NCBI GenBank assembly: GCA_965215145.1
Contig: OZ244038.1
Location: 3,038,001-3,102,000 of the forward strand
Source: G965215145 sp965215145
Lineage (GTDB): Bacteria; Bacteroidota; Rhodothermia; Rhodothermales; JANQRZ01
Reading direction: 5' to 3'
Length of the DNA stretch: 64,000 bases
In this document: positions 23,719 through 32,859 of the stretch, piece by piece
Layout of the letters: every line of letters starts with the position of its first letter
How positions within the stretch are numbered: position 1 is the first letter of the stretch
Program-made: the position numbers and the translations under genes
Notes under the pieces: generated by a model
The model's database searches: none
The model's input: only the letters and a program-made list of their open reading frames with translations
What the model was told of the DNA's origin: nothing

Positions 23719-24999
23719 ATGCTCGACCTCCAGACCATCCGCACCGACCCCGACCGCGTCCGCGCCGCCATCGAGAATAAGGGGGCGGGTTCCCCCGATG
23801 CGGTCGATGAAGTGCTGGCCGTGGACGAGCGCCGCCGCGCTGCCATTGCCGAGCTGCAGGAGGCACAGACCGAGCTCAACGCCGCCTCGAAGGAGATCGG
23901 GGGGCTGATGCGGGAGGGGAAGCGGGACGAGGCGCAGGCCGTCATCGCCCGCACGGAGGAGCTGAAGGCGCGGGTGAAGGAGCTGGACGAGGAGCCGAAG
24001 CTGCTGGAGGCCGAGCAGCGCCGGCTGCTCCTGGAGATCCCCAACCTCCCCCACGAGAGCGTCCGCGTCGGGAGGACGCCGGAGGATAACGTCGTCGCGG
24101 GCGAGTTCGGGGAGCGGTCGGCGTTCGAGTTCGAGCCGCTGCCGCACTGGGAGCTCGCCGAGCGACACGGGCTCATCGACTTCGAGCGGGGGGCGAAGGT
24201 GACGGGGGCCGGCTTCCCGTTCTACGTCGGGAAGGGCGCCCGCCTCCAGCGCGCGCTCGTCCAGTTCTTCCTCGACCTCGCCGTGGACGAGGGCGGCTAC
24301 ACCGAGATGCAGCCGCCTCTCGTCGTCAACGAGGCCAGCGCTGAGGGCACCGGGCAGCTCCCGGACAAGGAGGACCTGATGTACGAGGTCCGGCGCGACG
24401 AGCTCTTCCTGATCCCCACCGCCGAGGTCCCCGTCACCAACTTCCTCCGGGACGAGGTGTTGGACGAGGCGGACCTCCCGGTGCTCTACGCGGCCCACAC
24501 CCCCTGCTTCCGCCGCGAGGCCGGCTCCTACGGCAAGGAGGTGCGCGGGCTCAACCGGCTCCACCAGTTCGACAAGGTCGAGCTCGTCCGGTTCGTCCGG
24601 CCCGAGGAGAGCTACGCCGCGCTGGAGGCGCTGCGCGAAGACGCCGAGCGGGCCGTCCGCCGCCTCGGCCTCCCCTACCGCCGCCTCCTCATGTGCACCG
24701 GCGACATGGGCTTCACGCAGGCGAAGAAGTACGACCTCGAGGTGTGGAGCGCGGGCCAGGAGCGGTGGCTGGAGGTGTCGTCCATCTCGAACTTCGAGGC
24801 CTACCAGGCGCGGCGGGCCAACGTCCGGTATCGGCCCGAAGGCGGCGGCAAACCGCAGTTCGTCCACACGCTGAACGGGAGCGGGCTCGCCCTCCCCCGC
24901 ATCGTGGCGGCGCTCTTGGAGAACAACCAGCGGCCCGATGGGACGGTGGCGGTCCCCGAGGCGCTCCGCCCCTACACCGGCTTCGACCGGTTCGGCTGA
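23719..24999 (+). CDS. serS: Seryl-tRNA synthetase
   Basis: Class II aminoacyl-tRNA synthetase that charges tRNA-Ser (and tRNA-Sec). The N-terminal coiled-coil arm (about residues 25-110, rich in Glu/Lys: LQEAQTELNAASKEIGGLMREGKRDEA) binds the long variable arm of the tRNA. The catalytic core has LPTAEVPVTNFLRDE-like sequence, motif 2 (AAHTPCFRREAGSYGKEVRGLNRLHQFDKVE) and motif 3 (LNGSGLALPRIVAALLENNQ). It has 426 residues, the usual length. It stands alone, with its own promoter-like element. Confidence 0.97.
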   Translation: MLDLQTIRTDPDRVRAAIENKGAGSPDAVDEVLAVDERRRAAIAELQEAQTELNAASKEIGGLMREGKRDEAQAVIARTEELKARVKELDEEPKLLEAEQRRLLLEIPNLPHESVRVGRTPEDNVVAGEFGERSAFEFEPLPHWELAERHGLIDFERGAKVTGAGFPFYVGKGARLQRALVQFFLDLAVDEGGYTEMQPPLVVNEASAEGTGQLPDKEDLMYEVRRDELFLIPTAEVPVTNFLRDEVLDEADLPVLYAAHTPCFRREAGSYGKEVRGLNRLHQFDKVELVRFVRPEESYAALEALREDAERAVRRLGLPYRRLLMCTGDMGFTQAKKYDLEVWSAGQERWLEVSSISNFEAYQARRANVRYRPEGGGKPQFVHTLNGSGLALPRIVAALLENNQRPDGTVAVPEALRPYTGFDRFG

Positions 25000-25377
25000 G
25001 CAGCGACGGGCCTCCCGCCCGGCGGAGCCCGACCACCCGCTCGGTGTGGAGGGCCTTGGCAACCCTTGACCTAACGCCCCCTCCTTCACCGAACCGGTCC
25101 CGCGTTGAGATGGAAAGGCGTCCACCCCGGGAACGGATTGCCTACCCCCTCTTCCTTCGATAAACCGGGATTTCCTGGGGCACGACGAGCAGGCGCGCCG
25201 GCCTCAGGATAACCCCGCCTGCCCGGATGCAGCGTTGACATCGCAGCGGGTTATTGATTGCGGCGGGTCGCAGGCGTAAACGGAGCGCCCCATTTTAGGT
25301 CCCACTTAGAGAATCAGCTACACGTAGCTCGCTTCGCCCCCGATTCATACTGCCGAACCCACTCCGTCTCGGCTGCT
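25000..25377. other. Intergenic region, 378 bases, no gene recognised
   Basis: Between serS and the first DUF1800 gene. It holds a weak CGGGC/GCCCG hairpin just after serS, a TTGACA at about 25236 without a matching -10, and a small AGCTAC/GTAGCT inverted repeat at 25316-25329. The sequence is less GC-rich than its surroundings in the last 130 bases, which suggests a promoter region, but no element can be named with confidence. Confidence 0.4.
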
Positions 25378-26931
25378 ATGAACCGGCTCTCCCCCACCCG
25401 CCCGACCCACCCGACTCCGCCGCCTCGTTCGCACCCGGCCCCAGCCCCGACCCCGCAGCGCCGGCCGGGCCGCGCCGGGGGGGCGCCGCTGCGGGCAGGC
25501 GCTGGGCTCGCGCCGTTCGTCCCCTCAGCGGAGGCGCCGTGGGACCGGCAGCGAGCGCTCCACCTCCTCCGCCGGACGCGGTTCGGGGCCACCCCCCAGG
25601 AGGCCGACCAGCTCCTGGCGAGCGACCCGCAGGCGGCCGTGACCCTCCTCCTCGACGGCGCCACCTCGGCGCCCCTGCCGGACGTGCCGGCGTGGGCGAC
25701 GCGGCCGGCTCCCCAGTCCGGCTCCGGCGCGAGCATGACGTTCACCGACGACAACCGCCGGTGGCGCATGGAGTACCGCTGGGGCGTCTACGCCGAGGCC
25801 CTCGGGAGCCGCAGCGCGGCCACCTCGCTCCGCGAGCGCCTCGCCATCTTCTGGCACGGCCACTTCGTCACGCAGTACACCGGCTACAGCCTCTCCTCCT
25901 GGCTCCACCGCTACTGGACGCTCCTGCGCACCCACGCCCTCGGCGACTTCAAGCAGTTCGTCTACGACATGGGGCTCAGCCCGGCGATGCTGCACTACCT
26001 CAACGGCAACGAGAACCGCGCCGGCCGGCCGAACGAGAACTACGCCCGCGAGCTCCTCGAGCTCTTCACGATGGGCCAGACCGGCCCCGACGGCTCGGCG
26101 AACTACACCCAGGCCGACATCGAGGAGGTCGCCCGCGCCCTCACCGGCTGGGACGCCGACAAGCACCGGCACCTCGAGAGCGTCTTCGACCCCGAACTGC
26201 ACGACGGCGGCGAGAAGACCATCTTCGGGCAGACGGGGAACTGGGGCTACGACGACGTGATCCGGATCCTGTTCGAGGAGCGGGGCGCCGAGATCGCCCA
26301 CTTCATCTGCGAGAAGCTGTACCGCGCCTTCGTCTACGACGCCCCGAACGCGGCCGTCGTCCAGGAGATGGCGGACCTGTTCCAGGCGAGCGACTTCGAG
26401 CTCAAGCCCGTCGTCCACGCGCTGCTCTCGAGCGCCCACTTCTTCTCCGACGCCGCCCTCGGCGCCCGCATCAAGAGCCCGGCCGACCACCACCTCGGGC
26501 TCTACCGCGAGGTCGGCTACGCGGTCGACCCGACGTTCAACCCCATCCTCGACCGCGACCTCAAGTACACGGGGCAGGAGCTGTTCAACCCGCCGGGCGT
26601 CGCGGGGTGGGACGGCCACCGGGCGTGGCTCAACACGACCTCGCTCACGACGCGGTGGGGCTTCATCTCCCGCTTCCTCGGCCGACAACCGACGCTCCGC
26701 GCCCTCGCCGCGGCCATGCCCGACCCGGAGGACCCCCACGCCCTCTCGGCCAGCCTCGCCGAGTTCCTCCTGGGCGTCTCGCTCTCGCAGCCCGAGGTGG
26801 ACCGCGTCGCCGAGATCCTGCTCCACGGGGCCTCCCCGGACGACTGGGACCCGCAGGACGAGTCCGCCGAGCGCCGGATCCTCGGGGCCGTGACCCACCT
26901 CGTCCGCCTCCCCGAATACCAGCTCACCTGA
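25378..26931 (+). CDS. DUF1800 family protein, 517 aa (first pair)
   Basis: DUF1800 core: WDRQRALHLLRRTRFGATPQEADQLL, ERLAIFWHGHFVTQ, LRTHALGDFKQFVYDMGLSPAMLHYLNGNEN, PNENYARELLELFTMG, YTQADIEEVARALTGW, LHDGGEKTIFGQTGNWGYDDVIRILFEE, FNPPGVAGWDGHRAWLNT and a terminal LVRLPEYQLT. The function is unknown in the family. A Pro/Arg-rich N-terminus (residues 1-45) has no signal peptide. The following gene is its usual partner, DUF1501, which does carry a Tat-like signal. The second pair at 37541 has the same layout. ATG at 25378 is chosen; upstream codons look non-coding. Confidence 0.88.
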   Translation: MNRLSPTRPTHPTPPPRSHPAPAPTPQRRPGRAGGAPLRAGAGLAPFVPSAEAPWDRQRALHLLRRTRFGATPQEADQLLASDPQAAVTLLLDGATSAPLPDVPAWATRPAPQSGSGASMTFTDDNRRWRMEYRWGVYAEALGSRSAATSLRERLAIFWHGHFVTQYTGYSLSSWLHRYWTLLRTHALGDFKQFVYDMGLSPAMLHYLNGNENRAGRPNENYARELLELFTMGQTGPDGSANYTQADIEEVARALTGWDADKHRHLESVFDPELHDGGEKTIFGQTGNWGYDDVIRILFEERGAEIAHFICEKLYRAFVYDAPNAAVVQEMADLFQASDFELKPVVHALLSSAHFFSDAALGARIKSPADHHLGLYREVGYAVDPTFNPILDRDLKYTGQELFNPPGVAGWDGHRAWLNTTSLTTRWGFISRFLGRQPTLRALAAAMPDPEDPHALSASLAEFLLGVSLSQPEVDRVAEILLHGASPDDWDPQDESAERRILGAVTHLVRLPEYQLT

Positions 26932-26976
26932 GCCCCCCCGCCCCCCCCTCTCGAAGAGCACCAGCCCCCGACCCCT

Positions 26977-28611
26977 ATGTGTGACCACCACGCCCCCCGC
27001 CGCGCCCCGGCCGCCCCAGAGCGGGCCGTCGCCCTGGAGCACGGCGACGCCCACGACCACGACCACGCCACGTGGTCCCGCCGCGACTTCGTGATGAGCT
27101 CCGGCCTAGCGGCCGTCGGCTCGGCCATCTGGCTCAACGGCACGCCCGTCCGCGCCATGGGGAACTCGGCGCTGATGCAGCGGCTGGCCAGCGCCGAGAC
27201 CGACCGGGTCTTCGTGGTGATCGGGCTCGGCGGCGGCAACGACGGGCTCAACACCGTCGTCCCGATCACGAACGACCTCTATTACAACGCCCGCCCCCGC
27301 ATCGCCATCCCGCCCTCGCAGACCGTCGCCCAGAGCGGCGACTTCGGGTTCCATGAGGCGATGGCCTCGCTGGAGGGCACGTGGGGGGACGGCGACATGG
27401 CCGTCGTCCACAGCGTCGGCTACCCCGACCCGGACCTCTCGCACTTCCGCTCGTCGGACATCTGGACGGCGGCGTCCGTCGACGAGGACGTCCAGACGGG
27501 GTGGGTCGGCCGCGCCTTCGATGACCTCCTGCCCGGCTTCCACGAGGCGCCGGACGCAGCGCCCGCGGCCGTCCAGATCGGGGCGGTCTCGCCGAACCTG
27601 TTCCGCGGGGAGGCCGGGGACTACGGGATGGCGCTCTTCGACATCGACACGTTCCTCGACATCTCCGAGGGCGGCGACCCCTACCCCACCTTCGACACGC
27701 CGCCGACGCCGTTCGGGGACGAGCTCGCCTTCGTCCGCGGCGTCGCCAACGACGCGTTCCAGTACCGCGACGCCCTCTTCGAGGCGACGCAGCGCTCGCG
27801 GAGCCAGGCCCAGTACCCGGCGGACAACCCCCTCGCCGACTCGCTCGCGGCCTGCGCGCGGCTCGTCAAGGGCCGCCTCGGCGCGAGGATGTACTTCGTC
27901 TCGCTGGGCGGCTTCGACACCCACGCCGGCCAGAAGAACACGCACGCCGACCGGCTCCGCCTGCTCTCGGAAGCCATCGCGGCCTTCTACGAGGACCTCG
28001 GCCAGAGCGGCGACGCCGAGCGCGTCGCGGCGATGACGATCTCGGAGTTCGGCCGGCGCGTCGAGGAGAACGGCTCGCAGGGCACGGACCACGGCACGGC
28101 CGCCCCGATGATGCTGTTCGGGCCCCGCGTCGCGGGCGGGTTCTACGGCCACGAGCCCGTCCTCGACGACCTCGACGCCGACGGCAACCTCCTCCACTCG
28201 ACGGACTTCCGCTCGGTCTACGCCTCCGTGCTCCGGCAGTGGTTCGGGCTGACCGAGACGGAGGTCGACGCCTCGCTGGGCTCCCGGTTCGGCGGCATCC
28301 CGCTCTTCGAGGGGGCCACGACGGACTCCGGCCCCGGTGCCACGCCGGCGGGCTACGCGCTGGAGACGCCGTTCCCGAACCCGAGCGCCGGCCGCGCCAC
28401 GCTCCGGTTCGCGCTCACCCGCTCCGGCCCCGTCCGCCTCGACGTGTTCGACCTCCAGGGGCGCCTCGTGCAGACGCTCGTCCACGGCGAGCGCGAGGTC
28501 GGCTTCCACACGGCGTCCTTCGACGGCGACGGGCTCGCCAACGGGACCTACCTCTGCCGCCTCGTCGGGCCGGAGGGGAAGCGGACGGTGCAGCTCACGC
28601 TCGCGCGCTGA
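26977..28611 (+). CDS. DUF1501 family protein with His-rich N-terminus, Tat-like signal and C-terminal sorting domain, 544 aa
   Basis: The protein begins MCDHH, continues through a His/Asp-rich stretch (ALEHGDAHDHDHATW) and then SRRDFVMSSGLAAVGSAIWL, a twin-arginine-like signal. The DUF1501 body (alkaline-phosphatase-like fold) shows GLGGGNDGLNTVVPI, HSVGYPDPDLSHFRSSDIWT, SLGGFDTHAGQ, MTISEFGRRVEENGSQGTDHGTA and STDFRSVYASVLRQWFG. From about residue 458, PFPNPSAGRATLRFAL and VRLDVFDLQGRLVQTLVHG form a sorting domain. It is 45 bases after the DUF1800 gene. The activity is unknown. Confidence 0.88.
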   Translation: MCDHHAPRRAPAAPERAVALEHGDAHDHDHATWSRRDFVMSSGLAAVGSAIWLNGTPVRAMGNSALMQRLASAETDRVFVVIGLGGGNDGLNTVVPITNDLYYNARPRIAIPPSQTVAQSGDFGFHEAMASLEGTWGDGDMAVVHSVGYPDPDLSHFRSSDIWTAASVDEDVQTGWVGRAFDDLLPGFHEAPDAAPAAVQIGAVSPNLFRGEAGDYGMALFDIDTFLDISEGGDPYPTFDTPPTPFGDELAFVRGVANDAFQYRDALFEATQRSRSQAQYPADNPLADSLAACARLVKGRLGARMYFVSLGGFDTHAGQKNTHADRLRLLSEAIAAFYEDLGQSGDAERVAAMTISEFGRRVEENGSQGTDHGTAAPMMLFGPRVAGGFYGHEPVLDDLDADGNLLHSTDFRSVYASVLRQWFGLTETEVDASLGSRFGGIPLFEGATTDSGPGATPAGYALETPFPNPSAGRATLRFALTRSGPVRLDVFDLQGRLVQTLVHGEREVGFHTASFDGDGLANGTYLCRLVGPEGKRTVQLTLAR

Positions 28612-28633
28612 GGCGCGGCGCCGGTCAGAATAA

Positions 28634-28664
28634 CGTAGGGGCGGGTCTCAGACCCGCCCCTACG
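28634..28664. repeat. Short GTAGGGGCG palindrome, copy 3, between convergent genes
   Basis: A 31-base inverted repeat with perfect 15-bp arms (CGTAGGGGCGGGTCT and its complement) around one C. It lies between the 3' ends of the DUF1501 and acyl-CoA dehydrogenase genes, where it could act as a bidirectional terminator, though no T-run follows. Confidence 0.85.
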
Positions 28665-28687
28665 GCGTTTAAGACCGAGGCCGTGCG

Positions 28688-30748
28688 CTACGGCTTCGTG
28701 GGGTCCTTCACCTCGGGCGCACCGTCGCCCGCGCTGGCGGGCTGGGAGGCCGGGGCGCCGTCGCCGAGGCTGCCGCCCTCCTGGATGTAGGCGTCGCCGG
28801 GGAACTGCCGGATGCCGTCGGTGCGGATGGCGCGGCCGGTGCCGCGGTGGGTCGGGGAGCTCTCGTGGATGTAGAACTCCTCGTTCGCCTGCGTGTCCGA
28901 GTAGGCGTACTGCGCGGCGGCGGCGGCCTGCATCGTCCGGTCCGCGTTCTGCGTCAGCGCGCGGACGTTCTCGCGGATCTGGAGGTCGGCGAGGCGGAGG
29001 AAGTGCAGCGCGGCGGCGCGGTCGCGCTCGAAGCGCGGGCCGTGCTCGCCGGCGCGGAGCTGGGCGTCGAGCTTCGAGAGCACGCACGCCCAGGCGTACA
29101 TGAGGATGGCGTTGTCGGCGAGGCGGGCCTGCGTCTTCTGCGCCGTCACGATCCGCTCCTCCATGCGCTTCGAGGCCAGCTTGAACTCGCGGGTGTGGGT
29201 CTGGACGTGCTCGGCGAGGCGGTCGGCCTGGCCCTGGAGCAGGGGGTGGACCCGGTCGAGCTCCGCCTTCCGCTTCTTGACGCCGAGGAAGATCTCGGTG
29301 GCGAGCGGCGTCCCCTTCTTCACGATCTCGGGGTTGACGGCGCTGCGCGCGATGCGGGTGAGGTTGTCGAACGTGCCCGACGTGTCGTCCCACTCGACGG
29401 CGTTGAGGACGCCGAGCATGTACTCGGCGAGCTGCTTGCCGCCGTAGGCGAAGACGAACGACTGCATCACCTCGTTCGAGCCCTCGACGATGCGGTGGAT
29501 CCGGTTGTCCCGCCAGATCCGGTCGTACTCGTTCTCGGTGACGTAGCCCTCGCCGCCCATGATCTGCATGCCGTCGTCGATCACCTCCCAGCCGTAGTGC
29601 GAGCAGAACACCTTGCACGCGGCCGTCTCGACCATGATGTCGGTGTCGCCGCGGTCGAGGAGGCCGCACGTCATGTAGAGCATGGCGTCCATGGCGTAGA
29701 CGTAGGCCGCCATGCGGGCGACGTGGTCCTGGACGAGCTCGAAGTCCGAGAGCGGGCGGTTGAACTGGTGCCGCGTGCGGACCCACTTCGTGGCCTGGTC
29801 GAGCGCGCGCTTGGCGCCGCCGGTGACGCCGGCGGAGAGCGTGCAGCGCCCGTAGTTCAGGCACGTCAGCGCGACCTTCAGGCCCTGCCCCTCCTTGTGG
29901 AGCCGGCGCCACGCGGGCACGCGGACGTCGGTGAACCGGATGCGGGCCTGCCACGTCCCCCGGATGCCGGTCTTGCTCCGGTTCTTCTGGAAGATGTCGA
30001 CGCCCTCCATCTCCGGCGTCACGATGAGCGCGGTGACGCCCGTCTTCTTCTTGCCCGTCTTCGGGTCGGTGATCTCCTGCTTCGCCATCACGGTGAAGAG
30101 GCCGGCGTAGGCGCCGGACGTGGACCACTTCTTCTCGCCGTTGAGGACGTACTCGTCGGTGGCCGCGTCGTAGACGCAGTGCGTCTCCTGCCCGGCGGCG
30201 TCGGAGCCGACCTGCGGCTCGGAGAGGCAGAACGCCGAGAGGTACTCGCGGGCCACCTTCGGGAGGAACTCCTCCTTCTGGCGCTCGGAGCCGAAGAGCA
30301 TCAGCGCCTTGCACCCGATGCTCTGGTGGGCCGAGACGACGACGGCCGTCGAGCCGCACGTCATCCCGATCCGCTCGAGGACGCGGTTGTAGGCCGCGAC
30401 GCCGAGGCCGAGGCCGCCGTACGCCTCGGGGATCGTCATGCCCAGCACGCCGAGCTCGAAGAGCCGCTCGATGGCCCACTCCGGGATCTCCTCCTGCTGG
30501 TCGATCTCGATGGCGGGGTGCTCGTTGCGGAGGTAGTCGTCGAGGCGGTCGAGGAGGGCGTCGGTCTTCTCCTTCTGCTCCGCGCTCTGCTGCGGGTAGG
30601 GGAAGACGAGGTCCTCGCGGACGCGTCCCCAGAAGAGGTTCTTGATGAAGCCCATCTCGTCGGGCTCCGGCCCGAGCATGGTCTCGGCGTCCTGGATCAT
30701 CTGCTGATCCTTCTCGGAGACGCCCTTCATCTTAGACAGAATGGACAT
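28688..30748 (-). CDS. Acyl-CoA dehydrogenase with C-terminal extension (VLCAD-like), 686 aa
   Basis: FAD enzyme for the first step of fatty-acid beta-oxidation. IPEAYGGLGLGVAAYNRVLERIG, AFCLSEPQVGSDAAGQETHCVYD, LNGEKKWSTSGAYAGLFTVMA, FNRPLSDFELVQDHVARMAA, ALMLFGSERQKEEFLPK and MGGEGYVTENEYDRIWRDNRIHRIVEGSNEVM make the catalytic core, with the base Glu in EGSNEV. About 200 further residues form a second helical domain, as in very-long-chain and ACAD9-type enzymes. Start at 30748 (MSILSKMKGVSEKDQQM); the open frame upstream overlaps the pyrF leader. It is divergent from pyrF. Confidence 0.92.
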   Translation of the reverse strand: MSILSKMKGVSEKDQQMIQDAETMLGPEPDEMGFIKNLFWGRVREDLVFPYPQQSAEQKEKTDALLDRLDDYLRNEHPAIEIDQQEEIPEWAIERLFELGVLGMTIPEAYGGLGLGVAAYNRVLERIGMTCGSTAVVVSAHQSIGCKALMLFGSERQKEEFLPKVAREYLSAFCLSEPQVGSDAAGQETHCVYDAATDEYVLNGEKKWSTSGAYAGLFTVMAKQEITDPKTGKKKTGVTALIVTPEMEGVDIFQKNRSKTGIRGTWQARIRFTDVRVPAWRRLHKEGQGLKVALTCLNYGRCTLSAGVTGGAKRALDQATKWVRTRHQFNRPLSDFELVQDHVARMAAYVYAMDAMLYMTCGLLDRGDTDIMVETAACKVFCSHYGWEVIDDGMQIMGGEGYVTENEYDRIWRDNRIHRIVEGSNEVMQSFVFAYGGKQLAEYMLGVLNAVEWDDTSGTFDNLTRIARSAVNPEIVKKGTPLATEIFLGVKKRKAELDRVHPLLQGQADRLAEHVQTHTREFKLASKRMEERIVTAQKTQARLADNAILMYAWACVLSKLDAQLRAGEHGPRFERDRAAALHFLRLADLQIRENVRALTQNADRTMQAAAAAQYAYSDTQANEEFYIHESSPTHRGTGRAIRTDGIRQFPGDAYIQEGGSLGDGAPASQPASAGDGAPEVKDPTKP

Positions 30749-30974
30749 GGCGCGCAGCTGGTGGATTCGGGGAGGGGGAGCCCGGGGGCGGGGGACGGGG
30801 CCAGCTTGCGGCTGGAAGCGCTTCGCGGGCGGAGAGGCGAGTATACGGGCCACCCCGCCGGAGGCTCCCGGAGGGCCCACCGATCCGGCCGGCTCGCCGG
30901 CCGTTTTCACCGACGGTTCCCGCCCTCCTGACAGCGCCGCTCGGTTCTTCCTTCCTCCCCTCGCTCCGAAGCCG

Positions 30975-31787
30975 ATGACGTTCGCCGAGAAGCTGCGCGC
31001 CGCGCAGGCCGCCACCCGCTCCCGCCTCTGCGTCGGGCTCGACCCCGACCCCGCCCGGCTCCCCGCCCACTTCGGCGCGGACCGCGCGGACGCGGCCGTG
31101 GTCGCGTTCAACAGCGCCATCGTCGAGGCGACGGAGGAGGCCGCCTGCGCCTACAAGCTCAACCTCGCCTTCTACGAGGCCCTCGGCGCCGAGGGCTGGC
31201 GCGCGCTCGCCACGACGCTCCGCGCCGTCCCCGAGGGGCGCGTCATCATCCTCGACGGCAAGCGCGGCGACATCGGCAACACGGCCCGGCGCTACGCCGA
31301 GGGCGCCTTCGGCCGCCTCGGCGCCGACGCCTGCACGGTGGCGCCGTACATGGGCCGCGACGCGATCCGGCCGTTCCTCCAGGCCCCCGGCCGCTGCGCC
31401 TTCGTCCTCGTCGCCACCTCGAACGCGAGCGGGCCGGACCTCCAGCACGCCGTCGTGGACGGCGAGCCGTTCTACCGCCTCGTGGCGCGGCTCGCCGCGG
31501 AGGAGGCCGAGGAGAACCCCGGCGAGGTCGGCTTCGTCGTCGGGGCGACGCAGCCGGAGCAGCTGGCGGAGCTACGGGAGGCATACGCGGAGGTGCCGTT
31601 TCTCGTCCCCGGCGTCGGAGCGCAGGGGGGCGATGCCAGCGCGGTCGTGGCGGCGGCGGGGGGTGGGCCGCTCCTCGTCAACAGCAGCCGCGGCGTCCTC
31701 TACGCTTCATCGGGACGGGACTTCGCGCGAGCCGCGCGGACCGAGGCGGAGCGGCTTCGAGCGGCGTTGGGAGACCCCACTGCCTGA
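30975..31787 (+). CDS. pyrF: Orotidine-5'-phosphate decarboxylase (long type)
   Basis: Last step of UMP synthesis, decarboxylating OMP. SRLCVGLDPDPARLP at the start and VIILDGKRGDIGNTARRYA (catalytic Lys/Asp around residues 93-100) identify the type found in actinobacteria and Bacteroidota, about 270 residues. DACTVAPYMGRDAIRPFL, LVATSNASGPDLQ, VGFVVGATQPEQLAELR and LVPGVGAQGGD then NSSRGVLYAS complete the barrel. It reads from ATG at 30975. No other pyrimidine gene is nearby. Confidence 0.95.
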   Translation: MTFAEKLRAAQAATRSRLCVGLDPDPARLPAHFGADRADAAVVAFNSAIVEATEEAACAYKLNLAFYEALGAEGWRALATTLRAVPEGRVIILDGKRGDIGNTARRYAEGAFGRLGADACTVAPYMGRDAIRPFLQAPGRCAFVLVATSNASGPDLQHAVVDGEPFYRLVARLAAEEAEENPGEVGFVVGATQPEQLAELREAYAEVPFLVPGVGAQGGDASAVVAAAGGGPLLVNSSRGVLYASSGRDFARAARTEAERLRAALGDPTA

Positions 31788-31987
31788 GAGTCTTCGGGCC
31801 GGCCCGTCTTTGGCGGAGCTTTGGGAACAGCGCACGGCGTCGTCTTTTTCCATGGGGTGATGCTGGCCCTCCGCCGATCCCTCCCCCTCCGCGCGCTGCT
31901 CGTGCTCACGCTCCTCCTCGGCGCGTCGGGTCCGGCGCTGGCGCACGCCGCCTGTGCGGGCGGCGAGTTCCTCCTTGCCCCGATTCC

Positions 31988-32859
31988 ATGCCCAAGCTCC
32001 TCCTCGTCCTCCTCCCCGCTTTCGTGCTCGGCTGCGCTACGCCCGAGCCCGCCCTCAATCAACCGCCGACCACCCCGCCTCGACCGCCACGCCCGCCGCG
32101 CCGCTCGTGGTGGAGGCCACCGCGCTCGCTCCAGCCCCCGAGCCCGACCTCCCCACCGTGCTCCAGCCCAACGGCCAGCCGCCCGTCGGCAGCCTCGCCG
32201 GCCCCGACCCGGCGGAGCCTCCACACGGGATGGACCACGACCGCGTGACGGAGCGCCCCGCCGCCACGATGGAGGCCGACGACGCCTCGATGGCGCACAC
32301 GGCCATGCACCACGGCGCGAGCGTGATGGAGACCCCCTCGCCCACGCCGCCGGAGCCCCTCGGCGACGTGCCGCCCGCGCCCGTCGCCCCGCTCTCCGGC
32401 GTGCTCGACGCCTACCTCGCCCTACAAGAGGCCCTCGCGGGTGACCGCCTCGATGCCGATGCGGCGCGGGCGTTCGAGGAAGCCTTTGCGCGGCTGGCGG
32501 AGTCGCCGCCCGAGGGAGATGTCCACTTCTGGCACGCGCGCGCCGACGACGTGACCGCCGTGCAGACGCACGCCGCCGCGCTGGCCGCGACGGCAGACCT
32601 CGCCGAAGCGCGGGCGGCCTTCGGGCACCTCAGCGTCCCGTTCGCCCGCCTGATGGAGGACGCCGGCCTGCCGGAGGGGTACGCCCTCGAACGCTACACC
32701 TGTGGGATGGCCCGCGACGTGCCCGAGGGCGGCGTCTGGCTTCAGCGGGCCGGCGAGACGCGGAACCCCTACTTCGGCAGCGCGATGCTGCGGTGCGGCG
32801 CGAGCGACGGGCCGCTTGACGACGCTGCGGCTCACGACGCCCCCGGGGACCATGAGTAG
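31988..32859 (+). CDS. DUF3347 copper-associated lipoprotein, apparently frameshifted near its N-terminus
   Basis: From ATG 31988 a lipoprotein signal (MPKLLLVLLPAFVLGCATPEPAL) is seen, but the mature protein is in the -1 frame: STADHPASTATPAAPLVVEATALAP, then a His/Met-rich linker (HGMDHDRVTE, MAHTAMHHGASVM) and a DUF3347 domain (about residues 130-275: LSGVLDAYLALQEALAGDRLDADAARAFEEAF, LSVPFARLMEDAG, YTCGMARDVPEGGVWLQRAGETRNPYFGSAMLRCG). One missing C near 32052-32054 explains it and would give 290 residues. Read without correction, the frame starts at a GTG (31954) with no signal peptide. DUF3347 proteins accompany copper efflux; this is the first gene of the operon and overlaps the next by 8 bases. 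Confidence 0.75.

Noticed and set aside
25236..25262. Sigma-70-type promoter (TTGACA) before the first DUF1800 gene
   Set aside because: No -10 hexamer at a suitable distance and this phylum does not generally use that consensus.
28847..30931. Long open frame on the plus strand opposite the acyl-CoA dehydrogenase
   Set aside because: Its product is rich in Val, Leu, Glu and Arg without any motif and lies fully opposite a gene with clear enzyme motifs; in such GC-rich DNA the antisense frame often stays open.
31860..32444. Frame starting with a good signal peptide (MLALRRSLPLRALLVLTLLLG) ahead of the DUF3347 gene
   Set aside because: After about 45 residues the product becomes Ser- and Arg-rich sequence that is a shadow of the lipoprotein gene. 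It may be a relic of a small exported protein but cannot be supported as a gene.
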